Shown here: piece by piece, positions 1-7,182 of the stretch
Layout: every line of letters begins with the position of its first letter
How positions within the stretch are numbered: position 1 is the stretch's first letter
Assembly: GCF_024055575.1 (NCBI RefSeq)
Contig: NZ_JAMXOE010000012.1
Coordinates: 62,001-126,000, forward strand
Length of the DNA: 64,000 nt
Source of the DNA: Mucilaginibacter flavidus
GTDB lineage: Bacteria; Bacteroidota; Bacteroidia; Sphingobacteriales; Sphingobacteriaceae
Direction: 5' to 3'
Notes under the pieces: model-generated
The model's input: the letters and a program-made list of their open reading frames with translations, nothing else
Databases searched by the model: none
What the model was told of the DNA's origin: nothing
Program-made: the position numbers and the translations under genes

Positions 1-235
1 ACACCACCGCGCTGTATTTTTTCAGGTTGCTTTCAACAAACTTTTTATCGTCGGACGTGGTGTCAACATCAAAGCCGTTTTCTTTACCCAGTTGCGTAAT
101 AGCGGCCACACCCAACGGGATTGACGCATGATGGAACCCGGCAGTTTTGGTGAATACCAGCACCCGGGGCTTTATGGGAGCAAAACCCAAAAACAAAAGT
201 GGAACAAATAGAAGTAACGTAAATTTAAGGCGCAT
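1..235 (-). CDS. ThuA-like domain protein, secreted (partial, N-terminal part only)
   Basis: Only the first 78 codons lie in the window; the gene runs off the left edge. It starts at the ATG at 235-233. Residues 3-20 are hydrophobic and look like a signal peptide. They are followed by RVLVFTKTAGFHHASI and LGKENGFDVDTTSD, the start of the ThuA-like (trehalose utilisation) fold related to class I glutamine amidotransferases. In Bacteroidota such proteins are usually secreted or lipid-anchored and sit near sugar-catabolism genes; the substrate here is unknown. The assignment rests on the N-terminal motif only, so downstream domains cannot be judged. Confidence 0.7.
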   Translation of the reverse strand, partial: MRLKFTLLLFVPLLFLGFAPIKPRVLVFTKTAGFHHASIPLGVAAITQLGKENGFDVDTTSDDKKFVESNLKKYSAVV

Positions 236-510
236 TGACTTTATTGTTTAATGATGAAAATATCCGGTAATTATTATTGGTTTTACGGCGCGTAATTTAG
301 GCAAAAAACCATTTAAAAATGCGTAAAAAGCATAATTGATACTTAATTGTTACTTATACAGTTACTAGGGAGATTTTTTGAAAAAAATACAAAGAAACGA
401 CGTGTCTTGTTGACACATTGATACCACAGGTGCAGTAAATGGAGTGAAAAATACGATTATGTTAACGGTGAGGTTTTTTTACGCGATGTTGGCTACGCAT
501 ATCAGGGAAA

Positions 511-960
511 TCATCCCCTCAGCTTATCCAGCAAATCGCTCAATTGGCCGGCTTCTTCTTCGGTAAGGTTATCTTTAAGGAAATCTTTTATTTTAAATTC
601 TTCGTCCATTATGGCGAGCGTTTTAAGGCCTTGTTCACTTATGCGGATGTCGACTGCACGGCGGTCTTTGGTGTTGGTGCAGCGGGAAACAAGGCCTTTT
701 TGCACTAGCCTGTCAACAATGCGCGATGCATCCGACATTTTATCAATCATCCTTTCCTTTAGCAGGTTTACCGTAGCTGGGTTTGGATATTGGCCCCGTA
801 AAATGCGCAGGATATTGAATTGTTGAATGGTTATATTATTTTTTTCGAACAATGAACGGGTTTCGTTATTTACCCAATTATAAGTATATGAAAGATTAAT
901 AACCGCCTTGTGATAGTTATTTTCAAATTTGCTGCTTTGTATTTCGTCGTCTATGCGCAT
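511..960 (-). CDS. MarR family transcriptional regulator
   Basis: A 149-residue winged-helix repressor-type protein. The core MSDASRIVDRLVQKGLVSR followed by DRRAVDIRISEQG is the recognition helix and beta-wing typical of MarR. Both flanks are helical, as expected for the dimer interface. I place the start at MRIDDEIQ (ATG 960-958). The frame is open for 30 more codons upstream, but that stretch translates a repeat array and has no regulator similarity. MarR proteins usually control their own gene or a neighbour and respond to small aromatic ligands; no clear operator or target is visible here. Confidence 0.85.
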   Translation of the reverse strand: MRIDDEIQSSKFENNYHKAVINLSYTYNWVNNETRSLFEKNNITIQQFNILRILRGQYPNPATVNLLKERMIDKMSDASRIVDRLVQKGLVSRCTNTKDRRAVDIRISEQGLKTLAIMDEEFKIKDFLKDNLTEEEAGQLSDLLDKLRG

Positions 961-984
961 GGGGTTAATATTAATCAGAACCGA

Positions 985-1094
985 GGACCAAGAGCCAAGA
1001 ATCAAGAGCCAAGAAAAATTAAGTGACGAAATTTTTCTGTTGTAACCCAATCTTAACTGAAGCCGGTCTTGATTCTTGGCTCTTGACTCTTTTT
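985..1094. repeat. Inverted pair of short-word arrays (word about CAAGAGCCAAGAAT)
   Basis: The arm at 985-1015 repeats AAGAGCCAAGAA/ATC. The arm at 1068-1094 carries the reverse complement, including TTGATTCTTGGCTCTTGA. The arms are about 50 bp apart and could form an imperfect hairpin. The pair lies between the MarR start and the 3' end of the DUF5522 gene and belongs to the array family described in the findings. Confidence 0.7.
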
Positions 1095-1115
1095 TCTCAA
1101 CACAAATATCTTTAA

Positions 1116-1274
1116 TTATTTCTTAACATTATTATCGTGCTTTGGTTTTCCGAAATCCCAGGGGCAGTTAAGGCACTTGTTTTTGCAGCAATAGCCGCGT
1201 TTAAGATGGTATTCTTTGGTGAAAACAAAATTGCCATCTTCATTTATATAATAATCAACGCCTTCTATCAGCAT
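1116..1274 (-). CDS. DUF5522 family small cysteine-rich protein
   Basis: A 52-residue protein starting at ATG 1274-1272 and ending at TAA 1118-1116. It reads MLIEGVDYYINEDGNFVF, then a Tyr/His-rich stretch, then CCKNKCLNCPWDFGKP, a C-C-x3-C-x2-C cluster that probably binds a metal. It matches the DUF5522 family of short Bacteroidota proteins as I remember it. One base separates its ATG from the exonuclease stop codon (TGA-T-ATG), so the two are probably translationally coupled. Function unknown. Confidence 0.75.
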   Translation of the reverse strand: MLIEGVDYYINEDGNFVFTKEYHLKRGYCCKNKCLNCPWDFGKPKHDNNVKK

Positions 1275-1275
1275 A

Positions 1276-2214
1276 TCAATTTAAAATTTTTACAACGATA
1301 TCATCGCCAAAATATTTTTCAAGGTGTTTGCCATTGCCGTGCAGTGTCCATATTTGTTTGGGGTCAACATTTTTAACCGCCTGCAAAATGTCGTTCCAAT
1401 CCACATGATCCGATATAAACAATGTGTCCTGTTTATTTACCTGCAGATTTTTCCAGCCCGATGCAAACAAACGCTTCACGCCGGTAGCTCTTATATAACT
1501 GTCAAAGGTAAAGGGCGGAACGATGTAAACAAATTCTTCCTGGTTTTTCATCAGTTTGCGGCCGTAAATTTCGTGCTTCCCTAGAGTTATCCCCATTTTT
1601 TGATAGATGGCATTAATGGGCATGATCCGGTGGTGAACCAAAATCTTTTTTTGCGGTGCATGCTCACTTATCATGTTTATTAAACGCTGGCTTTTGCCGA
1701 GGCCGTAGGCGCCAAGTAAAATATTAAGTTGAATATCGTTCAGTTTTTTTATCTCCTCAACAGGGTCCGGATGCAAAATGGCAGGGTCGGCAAAGGTGCT
1801 CTCGGTAATCAGTACGTCGGCGTTAACCCATTCAATAGGTTCGCAGGTCGTGTCAGGTTGTACTTTGTAATCGCCGGTGTATAAATATTTAACGCCATGG
1901 TATTCCATTAAAACCTGCGCCGAGCCCAGCATGTGCCCCGCCGAAACGAAGGTTATCTGAACCTTGCCAACATTAAATGGGGCATGGTAATCTGCTATAT
2001 TAAAAATCTTACCTGCATTTTTACCATAGCGCAGCTTCATAAACGCATGAGTCGCTTCGGTACAAAATATGTTGGTATTGCCGGGCAATGCGTGGTCGGC
2101 ATGGGCGTGAGATATTACTGCATTTGTAACCGGTAATTGCGGGTCCAAATAAAAGTCACCGTATTTGCAATAGAGGCCGTTGGGATTGAAAATAAGAAAA
2201 TCGTCTAATATCAT
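1276..2214 (-). CDS. Metallo-beta-lactamase-fold exonuclease (ligase-associated / CPSF-like)
   Basis: 312 residues. The HxHxDH metal site is seen as SHAHADHALPG near residue 35, with a second metal His in SAGHMLGSAQV near residue 115 and Asp in YTGDYK near residue 135. The C-terminal TLHGNG is the beta-CASP-type His motif. Best fit is the family annotated as ligase-associated DNA exonuclease or mRNA 3'-end processing factor, though no DNA ligase gene is adjacent. The start codon (2214-2212) lies in the first unit of a GTCATT-type repeat array. DUF5522 follows one base after the stop. Confidence 0.8.
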   Translation of the reverse strand: MILDDFLIFNPNGLYCKYGDFYLDPQLPVTNAVISHAHADHALPGNTNIFCTEATHAFMKLRYGKNAGKIFNIADYHAPFNVGKVQITFVSAGHMLGSAQVLMEYHGVKYLYTGDYKVQPDTTCEPIEWVNADVLITESTFADPAILHPDPVEEIKKLNDIQLNILLGAYGLGKSQRLINMISEHAPQKKILVHHRIMPINAIYQKMGITLGKHEIYGRKLMKNQEEFVYIVPPFTFDSYIRATGVKRLFASGWKNLQVNKQDTLFISDHVDWNDILQAVKNVDPKQIWTLHGNGKHLEKYFGDDIVVKILN

Positions 2215-2292
2215 TAGGTCATTGAGTCATTAGGTCATTGAGTCATTTTTTTGTATGTGGGTCTTAAGAGGTAAATTCAATGACCCAATGAC
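2212..2292. repeat. Inverted pair of 8-bp arrays (word GTCATTGA/GTCATTAG)
   Basis: Arm 1 (2212-2252) is five 8-bp units, alternating CATTAGGT and CATTGAGT. The start codon of the exonuclease is in the first unit. Arm 2 (2277-2292), TCAATGACCCAATGAC, is the opposite orientation. It encodes the last residues and the stop codon of coaE (LSLGH-stop). Confidence 0.8.
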
Positions 2293-2873
2293 AAAAATTT
2301 ATGGTGCAATTCCAAAACCTGCGGTATTACCAGTTGTACATCGTCATTAACAATTATAAAATCGGCCAGGGTTGACTTTTTTTCTTCTGAAAACTGCTTT
2401 GATTCACGGCTTTCAATCTCTTCCCGGGTTAAGTGGTCGCGTTGCATTACCCTTTTTATACGGGTTTCAAAGGGAGCCCGGATGGTGATTGAATAATCGC
2501 ACATTTTGTACGAGTCGCTTTCAAACAGTAATGCGGCCTCTTTTAAAACATAAGGTGCATCGGCTTTAACGTTTTTTACCCATTCGTCAAACGCCCTGAA
2601 AGTTGCCGGGTGCACCAGTGCATTTAGCTTGGCCAATTGCTCTGCATCGTTAAAAACAATACCTGCAATATGCTTGCGGTTCAAAGTGCCATCATCAAAA
2701 TACGATGAATTGCCAAATGTTGATTTAATCCCGGCAATCAGTACCGGGTCGGAAACCATTACCGATTTTGCCGCGTCATCAGCATAAAAAACAGGAACGC
2801 CCAATACTTCAAACACCTTGCTTACAGTGGTTTTGCCGCTGCCTATATTACCGGTTAAGCCTACTTTAAGCAT
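2277..2873 (-). CDS. coaE: Dephospho-CoA kinase
   Basis: 198 residues, a typical length. It phosphorylates the 3'-OH of dephospho-CoA, the last step of coenzyme A synthesis. The P-loop GLTGNIGSGKTTV is at residues 5-17, followed by the CoaE signature FYADDAAK. The lid region has RVMQRDHLTREEIESR. The ATG overlaps the stop of the upstream ybbR-like gene (TAATG), so the two are co-translated. The last five residues and the stop codon are written in the repeat array at 2277-2292, so the native C-terminus may have been altered by it. Confidence 0.93.
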   Translation of the reverse strand: MLKVGLTGNIGSGKTTVSKVFEVLGVPVFYADDAAKSVMVSDPVLIAGIKSTFGNSSYFDDGTLNRKHIAGIVFNDAEQLAKLNALVHPATFRAFDEWVKNVKADAPYVLKEAALLFESDSYKMCDYSITIRAPFETRIKRVMQRDHLTREEIESRESKQFSEEKKSTLADFIIVNDDVQLVIPQVLELHHKFLSLGH

Positions 2874-3820
2874 TATTTTTTAATAATAAAGTCGATGTTT
2901 TGGGGTTCAATCTTCACTATTTTGGTGAACGCAGGTGATTTGAAAATTACCACCGGCAAAGTCTTATAACCACGTTTGCGCCAAAGATCCAGGTCGGCTG
3001 TAGCCTCAAAAAAATCTTCGTCGGTTTGGGCGTATTTTGCCAATGAGGTGGTAAATGTAACCTTTACCTTTTGCGGAAAGACTTTTACATCGTCATAGTT
3101 ACGGTTGTTAACCAGCTTAACGGGTATCTCCAGGGTTTTTTCGGTAAATTCATCAACAGGGATGTTTACCTGTGTGCTTTTGGGCACAACGCTTAAATTG
3201 CCCTCTTTTACCGGCTGTAGCGTTACACGTTTGCTCACCGTTTCGCTAACGCTGTCCATTTGCAGCGTATCTGTTTTCCAGGATGTAATGTTGTCAATAA
3301 CATTGGCCGGGCCGTTAACAATAACATAGGCCGGGTTAAGGATAATATTGCCCGATTGAGCGAACTGGCGTTTATATTTTACCGCGCTCACCAATTCAAT
3401 CGGTATCCTTTTTACTTTCCGGTTCGAAAAATCAAAGTAAAGCGTGTCGGGGCTAAAGCCGGTAATTTGCTGGCTAATTTCTTTTTTATCATTAATCAGG
3501 CCGAGCTGTGAGCTTAGTACCACGTAGCTTTTAGTTTCGAGGGTCCTCAGGTCAATGGTAATTGTGTTTGCTTCTTTATGCATTTTAGCAAACAGCATTT
3601 GCCAGCCACTCCCGTTAAGGGTGGCATTCACCGTGTCGGACTGCAGTGAATGGAAAGCCCGCCTTTGCGGCGTATTTTTAAAGTTTAAGATCTCTTTAAC
3701 GGTATAACTATAGCTGTTTGACAATACAGTAAATACCCACGCCAAAATGGCCAGTACCAGGCATGTAAAAAATGCTGATGCCCGCCTTCGTTCTGTTGCA
3801 GATAATTTGATTATTGCCAT
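2873..3820 (-). CDS. YbbR-like domain protein
   Basis: 315 residues from the ATG at 3820-3818 (MAIIKLSATERRRAS). One N-terminal membrane segment (FFTCLVLAILAWVFTVLS, about residues 17-35) anchors an extracytoplasmic part with YbbR-like beta repeats (for example PAYVIVNGPANVIDNI and LEIPVKLVN). In Firmicutes YbbR/CdaR regulates the diadenylate cyclase CdaA; no cyclase is adjacent here. The frame is open 17 codons further upstream, but that part only translates a repeat array. It is coupled to coaE by TAATG. Confidence 0.75.
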   Translation of the reverse strand: MAIIKLSATERRRASAFFTCLVLAILAWVFTVLSNSYSYTVKEILNFKNTPQRRAFHSLQSDTVNATLNGSGWQMLFAKMHKEANTITIDLRTLETKSYVVLSSQLGLINDKKEISQQITGFSPDTLYFDFSNRKVKRIPIELVSAVKYKRQFAQSGNIILNPAYVIVNGPANVIDNITSWKTDTLQMDSVSETVSKRVTLQPVKEGNLSVVPKSTQVNIPVDEFTEKTLEIPVKLVNNRNYDDVKVFPQKVKVTFTTSLAKYAQTDEDFFEATADLDLWRKRGYKTLPVVIFKSPAFTKIVKIEPQNIDFIIKK

Positions 3821-3828
3821 TTTTAAAG

Positions 3829-3953
3829 AGAGGTTAAAGGTTAAAGGCGAAAGGTAAAAGGTGAGAACCATGCCTCGCCTTTTACCTTCCGCCCTTTATC
3901 TTTTTTAAATACGGGCTACTTTAACCTTTCGCCCTTTACCTTTTGCCTTTTAT
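3829..3953. repeat. Inverted arrays of AAAGG-type words
   Basis: The arm at 3829-3863 repeats AAAGGT, AAAGGC and AAAAGGT. The arms at 3872-3900 and 3921-3953 repeat the reverse complement (CCTTTTACC, CGCCCTTT). The first arm is 5' of the ybbR-like start. The last arm begins next to the yajC stop codon. Confidence 0.7.
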
Positions 3954-4280
3954 CTAAGCTTTCGTTACCACCGGCGGCGTATTCAATGCTTTAGACGCTT
4001 CTAAAGATATCGCCGACTTATCAAAACGGATTTTACCATTATCAACCTCTACTAAAAAGGTGGTTTCGTTAAGGTCAATAATTCTTCCGTGGATGCCGGC
4101 AGTAGTTACAACCTTGTCTCCTTTTTTCAGTTCGTTAACGTATTTTTTTTGGTCTTTTTGCTTTTTAACCTGTGGCCTGATCATAAAGAAATAAAACACT
4201 ATGGCAATTAGTCCAAATACTACTAATTGCTGCACACCAAGGCCACCGCCTGCGGCTTGTAATAAAACAGTTGCTATCAT
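3954..4280 (-). CDS. yajC: Preprotein translocase subunit YajC
   Basis: 108 residues. A single transmembrane helix (LVVFGLIAIVFYFFMIRP, about residues 19-36) is followed by the YajC signature FFMIRPQVKKQKDQKKY and the small soluble domain (LKKGDKVVTTAGIHGRI). YajC is an accessory component of the SecYEG-SecDF holotranslocon. Here it is separated from secDF by about 30 kb and is preceded closely by a DUF1573 lipoprotein. Confidence 0.92.
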   Translation of the reverse strand: MIATVLLQAAGGGLGVQQLVVFGLIAIVFYFFMIRPQVKKQKDQKKYVNELKKGDKVVTTAGIHGRIIDLNETTFLVEVDNGKIRFDKSAISLEASKALNTPPVVTKA

Positions 4281-4297
4281 TTTAAATTATATATTTA

Positions 4298-4720
4298 TTA
4301 GTTAAGTGTTACCTCGCCAATTAAATGCACCCGCGTTTGGGCCGGGTTGGTATTGGCAGTAACTGTAATTTGCTTATCCTGCAAACCAAGTTTGCCGGCG
4401 CTGTCAAAAGTGACGTGTACATTGCCGCTTTCGCCCGGTTTAATAGGGGCTTTTGGCACTTCGGGTTTGGTACAGCCGCAAGTTGCAACCGCATCGGTAA
4501 TAATCAATGGCGACTTACCTGTATTAGTGAATTTAAAATCGTAGGTAACTTTGTCGCCGCGTTTAATTTTGCCAAAATCCCGGGTGTCTTTTTCAAATTT
4601 CAATACCGGCGCGTCTGCAGCATTTGCAGTGGTGGTGTTTGCACTTGCCCCGGTTTGGTTCGAGTTGCAGGCAGTTAACAACATTCCTGCCGCTATTAAG
4701 CTTAAAAACAGTTTTTTCAT
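4298..4720 (-). CDS. DUF1573 domain lipoprotein
   Basis: 140 residues from MKKLFLSLIAAG (ATG 4720-4718). A lipoprotein signal peptide ends in the lipobox LLTAC, with Cys at about 18, then a Thr/Ala/Asn-rich linker. The DUF1573 Ig-like domain follows, with its hallmark FGKIKRGDKVTYDFKFTN and ATCGCTKPEVP. DUF1573 proteins are very common in Bacteroidota and are related to ASPM/SPD2/Hydin beta-sandwiches; the exact role is unknown. It lies 17 bases upstream of yajC and just after nusB, with which it is probably co-transcribed. Confidence 0.85.
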   Translation of the reverse strand: MKKLFLSLIAAGMLLTACNSNQTGASANTTTANAADAPVLKFEKDTRDFGKIKRGDKVTYDFKFTNTGKSPLIITDAVATCGCTKPEVPKAPIKPGESGNVHVTFDSAGKLGLQDKQITVTANTNPAQTRVHLIGEVTLN

Positions 4721-4733
4721 TATTTTAATGATA

Positions 4734-5684
4734 TTATTCCTCAATTAAACCCCTGCCGATTTTCTTCACTTTGTTTTGTGCTTTAAGGTCGGCTAAAATT
4801 TTGTCTAATATACCGTTAATAAACGAATTACTCTTTGGCGTACTAAACTCTTTCGAAATCTCCAGGTACTCGTTTATAGTAACTTTTACAGGTATTGACG
4901 AGAAGTTGGCAAACTCGGCAATTGCCATTTTCATCAACAATGTATCCATCATGGCAATACGGTCGGGCTCCCAGTTCTGGGTTTTGCCGGTTATCAGCGC
5001 CTGGTATTCATCGTTATGGCGTATGCTTTCTTCAAACAGGTTTACAATAAATTCGCGGTCTTCATCCCAGTTTCCTGTTACTTCGGCCAGCTTGTTTTCC
5101 TGTGGATTGTCAAATGAGAAGTTTTTAAATGTTTTTGCAATCAGCGCCTGCAGTACATCCTTATCAACCGGCCAGTATAAAAACTTATCTTCAAAAACCT
5201 GCTCGGCTAATGGCGATTTTAAAATCACTTTTTTGAAAATGAATTTAATAATGTCTTTATCAGTTTGTATGGTATCGCCGGTTTTTTTCAGGTATTCCTG
5301 GTAGTCTTCCGATTTTTTAAGAAGGATAAATAGCGACTTTACCAGCTCGGGCTCAAAATCCCATGCCACTTTATATTTTTTCAGGCCGGCTAAATATTCT
5401 TTGTTTTGATGTAACGAGAGAATAAACCTGTTGCTTAATATTTTAAGATTAGCATTCAGGTCGTCGGCTGTGGGTAAGTGCTTGGTTGCCCTTTCTTCGG
5501 CATCATTTTCAGCATAGCTCGTCACTTCTGATATTAATGACAACATCCAGATATACATTTCATATACCTTGTCAATTGTTATCAATAAATTTTTTTCATG
5601 CTGCTTGATGTCGCCGCTGTTTGATTGGTGATAAGCGTATAACGACTGAAGAACTTTTACCCTGAGGTGTCTGCGGTTTAACAT
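4734..5684 (-). CDS. nusB: Transcription antitermination factor NusB (long Bacteroidota form)
   Basis: 316 residues, roughly twice the length of E. coli NusB. The N-terminus MLNRRHLRVKVLQSLYAYHQS carries the conserved boxA-RNA-binding Arg residues. The C-terminal half has the NusB helical core (MDTLLMKMAIAEFANFSSIP and TINEYLEISKEFSTPKSNSFINGILDKI). The middle about 150 residues are the extra helical part seen in this phylum. NusB with NusE binds boxA and supports rRNA antitermination. It begins a set with the DUF1573 lipoprotein and yajC downstream. Confidence 0.9.
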   Translation of the reverse strand: MLNRRHLRVKVLQSLYAYHQSNSGDIKQHEKNLLITIDKVYEMYIWMLSLISEVTSYAENDAEERATKHLPTADDLNANLKILSNRFILSLHQNKEYLAGLKKYKVAWDFEPELVKSLFILLKKSEDYQEYLKKTGDTIQTDKDIIKFIFKKVILKSPLAEQVFEDKFLYWPVDKDVLQALIAKTFKNFSFDNPQENKLAEVTGNWDEDREFIVNLFEESIRHNDEYQALITGKTQNWEPDRIAMMDTLLMKMAIAEFANFSSIPVKVTINEYLEISKEFSTPKSNSFINGILDKILADLKAQNKVKKIGRGLIEE

Positions 5685-5709
5685 TTTTATAAGAACGAAT
5701 TTGTTTCGG

Positions 5710-5717
5710 CAAAAATA
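5710..5717 (-). promoter_or_regulatory. -7 box of nusB promoter
   Basis: On the minus strand this reads TATTTTTG, which fits the Bacteroidota -7 consensus TAnnTTTG. It is 25 bases upstream of the nusB ATG. No good -33 TTTG is seen at the expected 19-bp spacing. Confidence 0.4.
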
Positions 5718-5735
5718 AAGGAATTCTGTTGAATT

Positions 5736-6833
5736 TTAATAGGTTGATTTCACTTTTTTTATATCTGCAATGCGTTTTTCAGCAATTTTGTTTGCCGCCT
5801 CTATGGTAGAAATACTTTCGGCTTTCGAAAGTTTTAAAACATTGCGCGTAGCTTCATAAATATTTTCGGTAAGCTGCATGGTCCTTTTCTTGCTAAAGCC
5901 CATCAGTTCCGAGTAACAGTTGATAATTCCGCCTGCATTTATCACATAGTCAGGCGCAAATAAAATGCCTTTGTCAAGCAGCATTTGCCCATGGATGCTT
6001 TCATCTTGCAGCTGGTTATTGGCCGAGCCGGCGACAATGGCGCATTTTAGTTTTTCGATGGTTTCGGTATTAATGGTTGCCCCCAGTGCACACGGTGCGT
6101 AAATATCGGCGTCGATATCGAAAATCTTATGATTTGAAACAGCCTCGGCATTATATTTTTTTGACACCTGGCCCAGGCGCTCCTCGTTAATATCGCTGAT
6201 GAAAACCTTGGCGTTTTCGTCGCGCAGCAGCTTTACCAGGTTTTCGCCTACCTGACCAATTCCCTGCACAATTACCGATTTACCGGTTAATGTATCAACC
6301 CCATAAAGTTCCTTTACGCATGCCTTTATTCCCATAAAAACGCCAAGCGCAGTAATAGGGGATGGGTCGCCGCTGCCGCCAATGGTTTCTGGTACACCCA
6401 TAACGTGTTGCGTTTCCATACGGATGTACTCCATATCGCGCGGGTTGGTGCCCACATCTTCAGCTGTAATAAATTCGCCGTTGAGGTTTTTTATAAAACG
6501 GCCAAATTTGCGCAACAGGGCCTCAGATTTATCTTTTCTTGAATCACCTATAATAACGGCTTTACCACCACCCAGGTTAAGACCAGCAATAGCAGATTTG
6601 TAGGTCATACTTTTTGACAGGCGCAACACATCATACAAAGCATCAGCTTCGGTTTTGTAGGCCCACATGCGCGTTCCGCCCAGGGCAGGACCCAGCGTGG
6701 TATCATGAATGGCGATGATTGCTTTTAAGCCGGTATCCGGGTCGCTGCAAAAAACAACTTTCTTGTGCCCGTAAGCCTCGAGCTGGCTAAAAATTGATTC
6801 ACTGGGGTTTGAATTTGGCATCAGTAGCGACAA
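5736..6833 (-). CDS. Leucine dehydrogenase (Glu/Leu/Phe/Val dehydrogenase)
   Basis: 365 residues, the expected length. It catalyses NAD-dependent oxidative deamination of branched-chain amino acids. The substrate-binding GPALGGTRMW (about 50-59) and catalytic-Lys loop GLNLGGGKAVI (about 85-95) are present, as is the Rossmann GIGQVGENL (about 192). DYVINAGGIIN near residue 297 is also typical. It is monocistronic, with its own near-perfect promoter upstream. A related amino-acid dehydrogenase specificity cannot be excluded from sequence alone. Confidence 0.88.
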   Translation of the reverse strand: MSLLMPNSNPSESIFSQLEAYGHKKVVFCSDPDTGLKAIIAIHDTTLGPALGGTRMWAYKTEADALYDVLRLSKSMTYKSAIAGLNLGGGKAVIIGDSRKDKSEALLRKFGRFIKNLNGEFITAEDVGTNPRDMEYIRMETQHVMGVPETIGGSGDPSPITALGVFMGIKACVKELYGVDTLTGKSVIVQGIGQVGENLVKLLRDENAKVFISDINEERLGQVSKKYNAEAVSNHKIFDIDADIYAPCALGATINTETIEKLKCAIVAGSANNQLQDESIHGQMLLDKGILFAPDYVINAGGIINCYSELMGFSKKRTMQLTENIYEATRNVLKLSKAESISTIEAANKIAEKRIADIKKVKSTY

Positions 6834-6861
6834 AGTAAATTATTTTTGTTAGGGCTCCGGA

Positions 6862-6892
6862 CAAAAGTAGAGGTTTTTTTTATAGACGCAAA
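6862..6892 (-). promoter_or_regulatory. Bacteroidota sigma-70 promoter of leucine dehydrogenase
   Basis: On the minus strand: TTTG (6892-6889), exactly 19 bases, then TACTTTTG (6869-6862). This matches the phylum consensus TTTG-N19-TAnnTTTG in full. The box lies 28 bases upstream of the ATG, so the leader is short. Confidence 0.7.
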
Positions 6893-6911
6893 TTTTTTGT
6901 TGGGGAGGAGA

Positions 6912-7177
6912 CGGGAAAGTCTGAAGTCGGAAGTCTGAAGTCTGAAGTCGGAAGTCCGGAAGTCTGAAGTCTGAAGTCGGAAGTCGGAAGTCTGAAAGTC
7001 CGGAAAGTCTGAAAAGTCGGGAAAGGCGGAAAGTTGCTTAATTCTGAGTTTGATGCATATAGTTTGGACAGATTGTAATCTTTCCGGCTTTACCTGCCAG
7101 CGTATTGAATATTTAAATCCAATATCCTACTTTTGGTCTTTTCCGACTTTTCGGACTTTCCGGACTTTCGGACTTTC
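6912..7177. repeat. Large inverted arrays of GGAAGTCTGAA-type words
   Basis: Most of the 349-base gap between leucine dehydrogenase and the ABC transporter is this structure. Arm 1 (6912-7034) has more than ten imperfect copies of AAGTCTGA or AAGTCGGA. Arm 2 (7136-7177) repeats the reverse complement (GGACTTTC, CCGACTTTT) and ends six bases before the ABC transporter ATG. The roughly 100 bases between the arms hold a promoter and no gene. Confidence 0.8.
7105..7135 (+). promoter_or_regulatory. Promoter of the ABC exporter gene
   Basis: TTG at 7105-7107, 20 bases, then TACTTTTG at 7128-7135, close to the TTTG-N19-TAnnTTTG consensus. Transcription would start near 7142, placing the C-rich repeat arm in the 5' leader of the mRNA. 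Confidence 0.5.
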
Positions 7178-7182
7178 TTCTT

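Noticed and set aside
961..1050. N-terminal extension of the MarR ORF
   Set aside because: The extra 30 codons translate a repeat arm and have no similarity to the family; the start at 960 gives a normal MarR length.
3821..3871. N-terminal extension of the YbbR-like protein
   Set aside because: It is encoded by the AAAGG repeat arm, and the membrane anchor begins properly after the ATG at 3820.
4771..5304. 177-codon open frame opposite nusB
   Set aside because: Antisense shadow of a well-supported nusB; no family features or start context.
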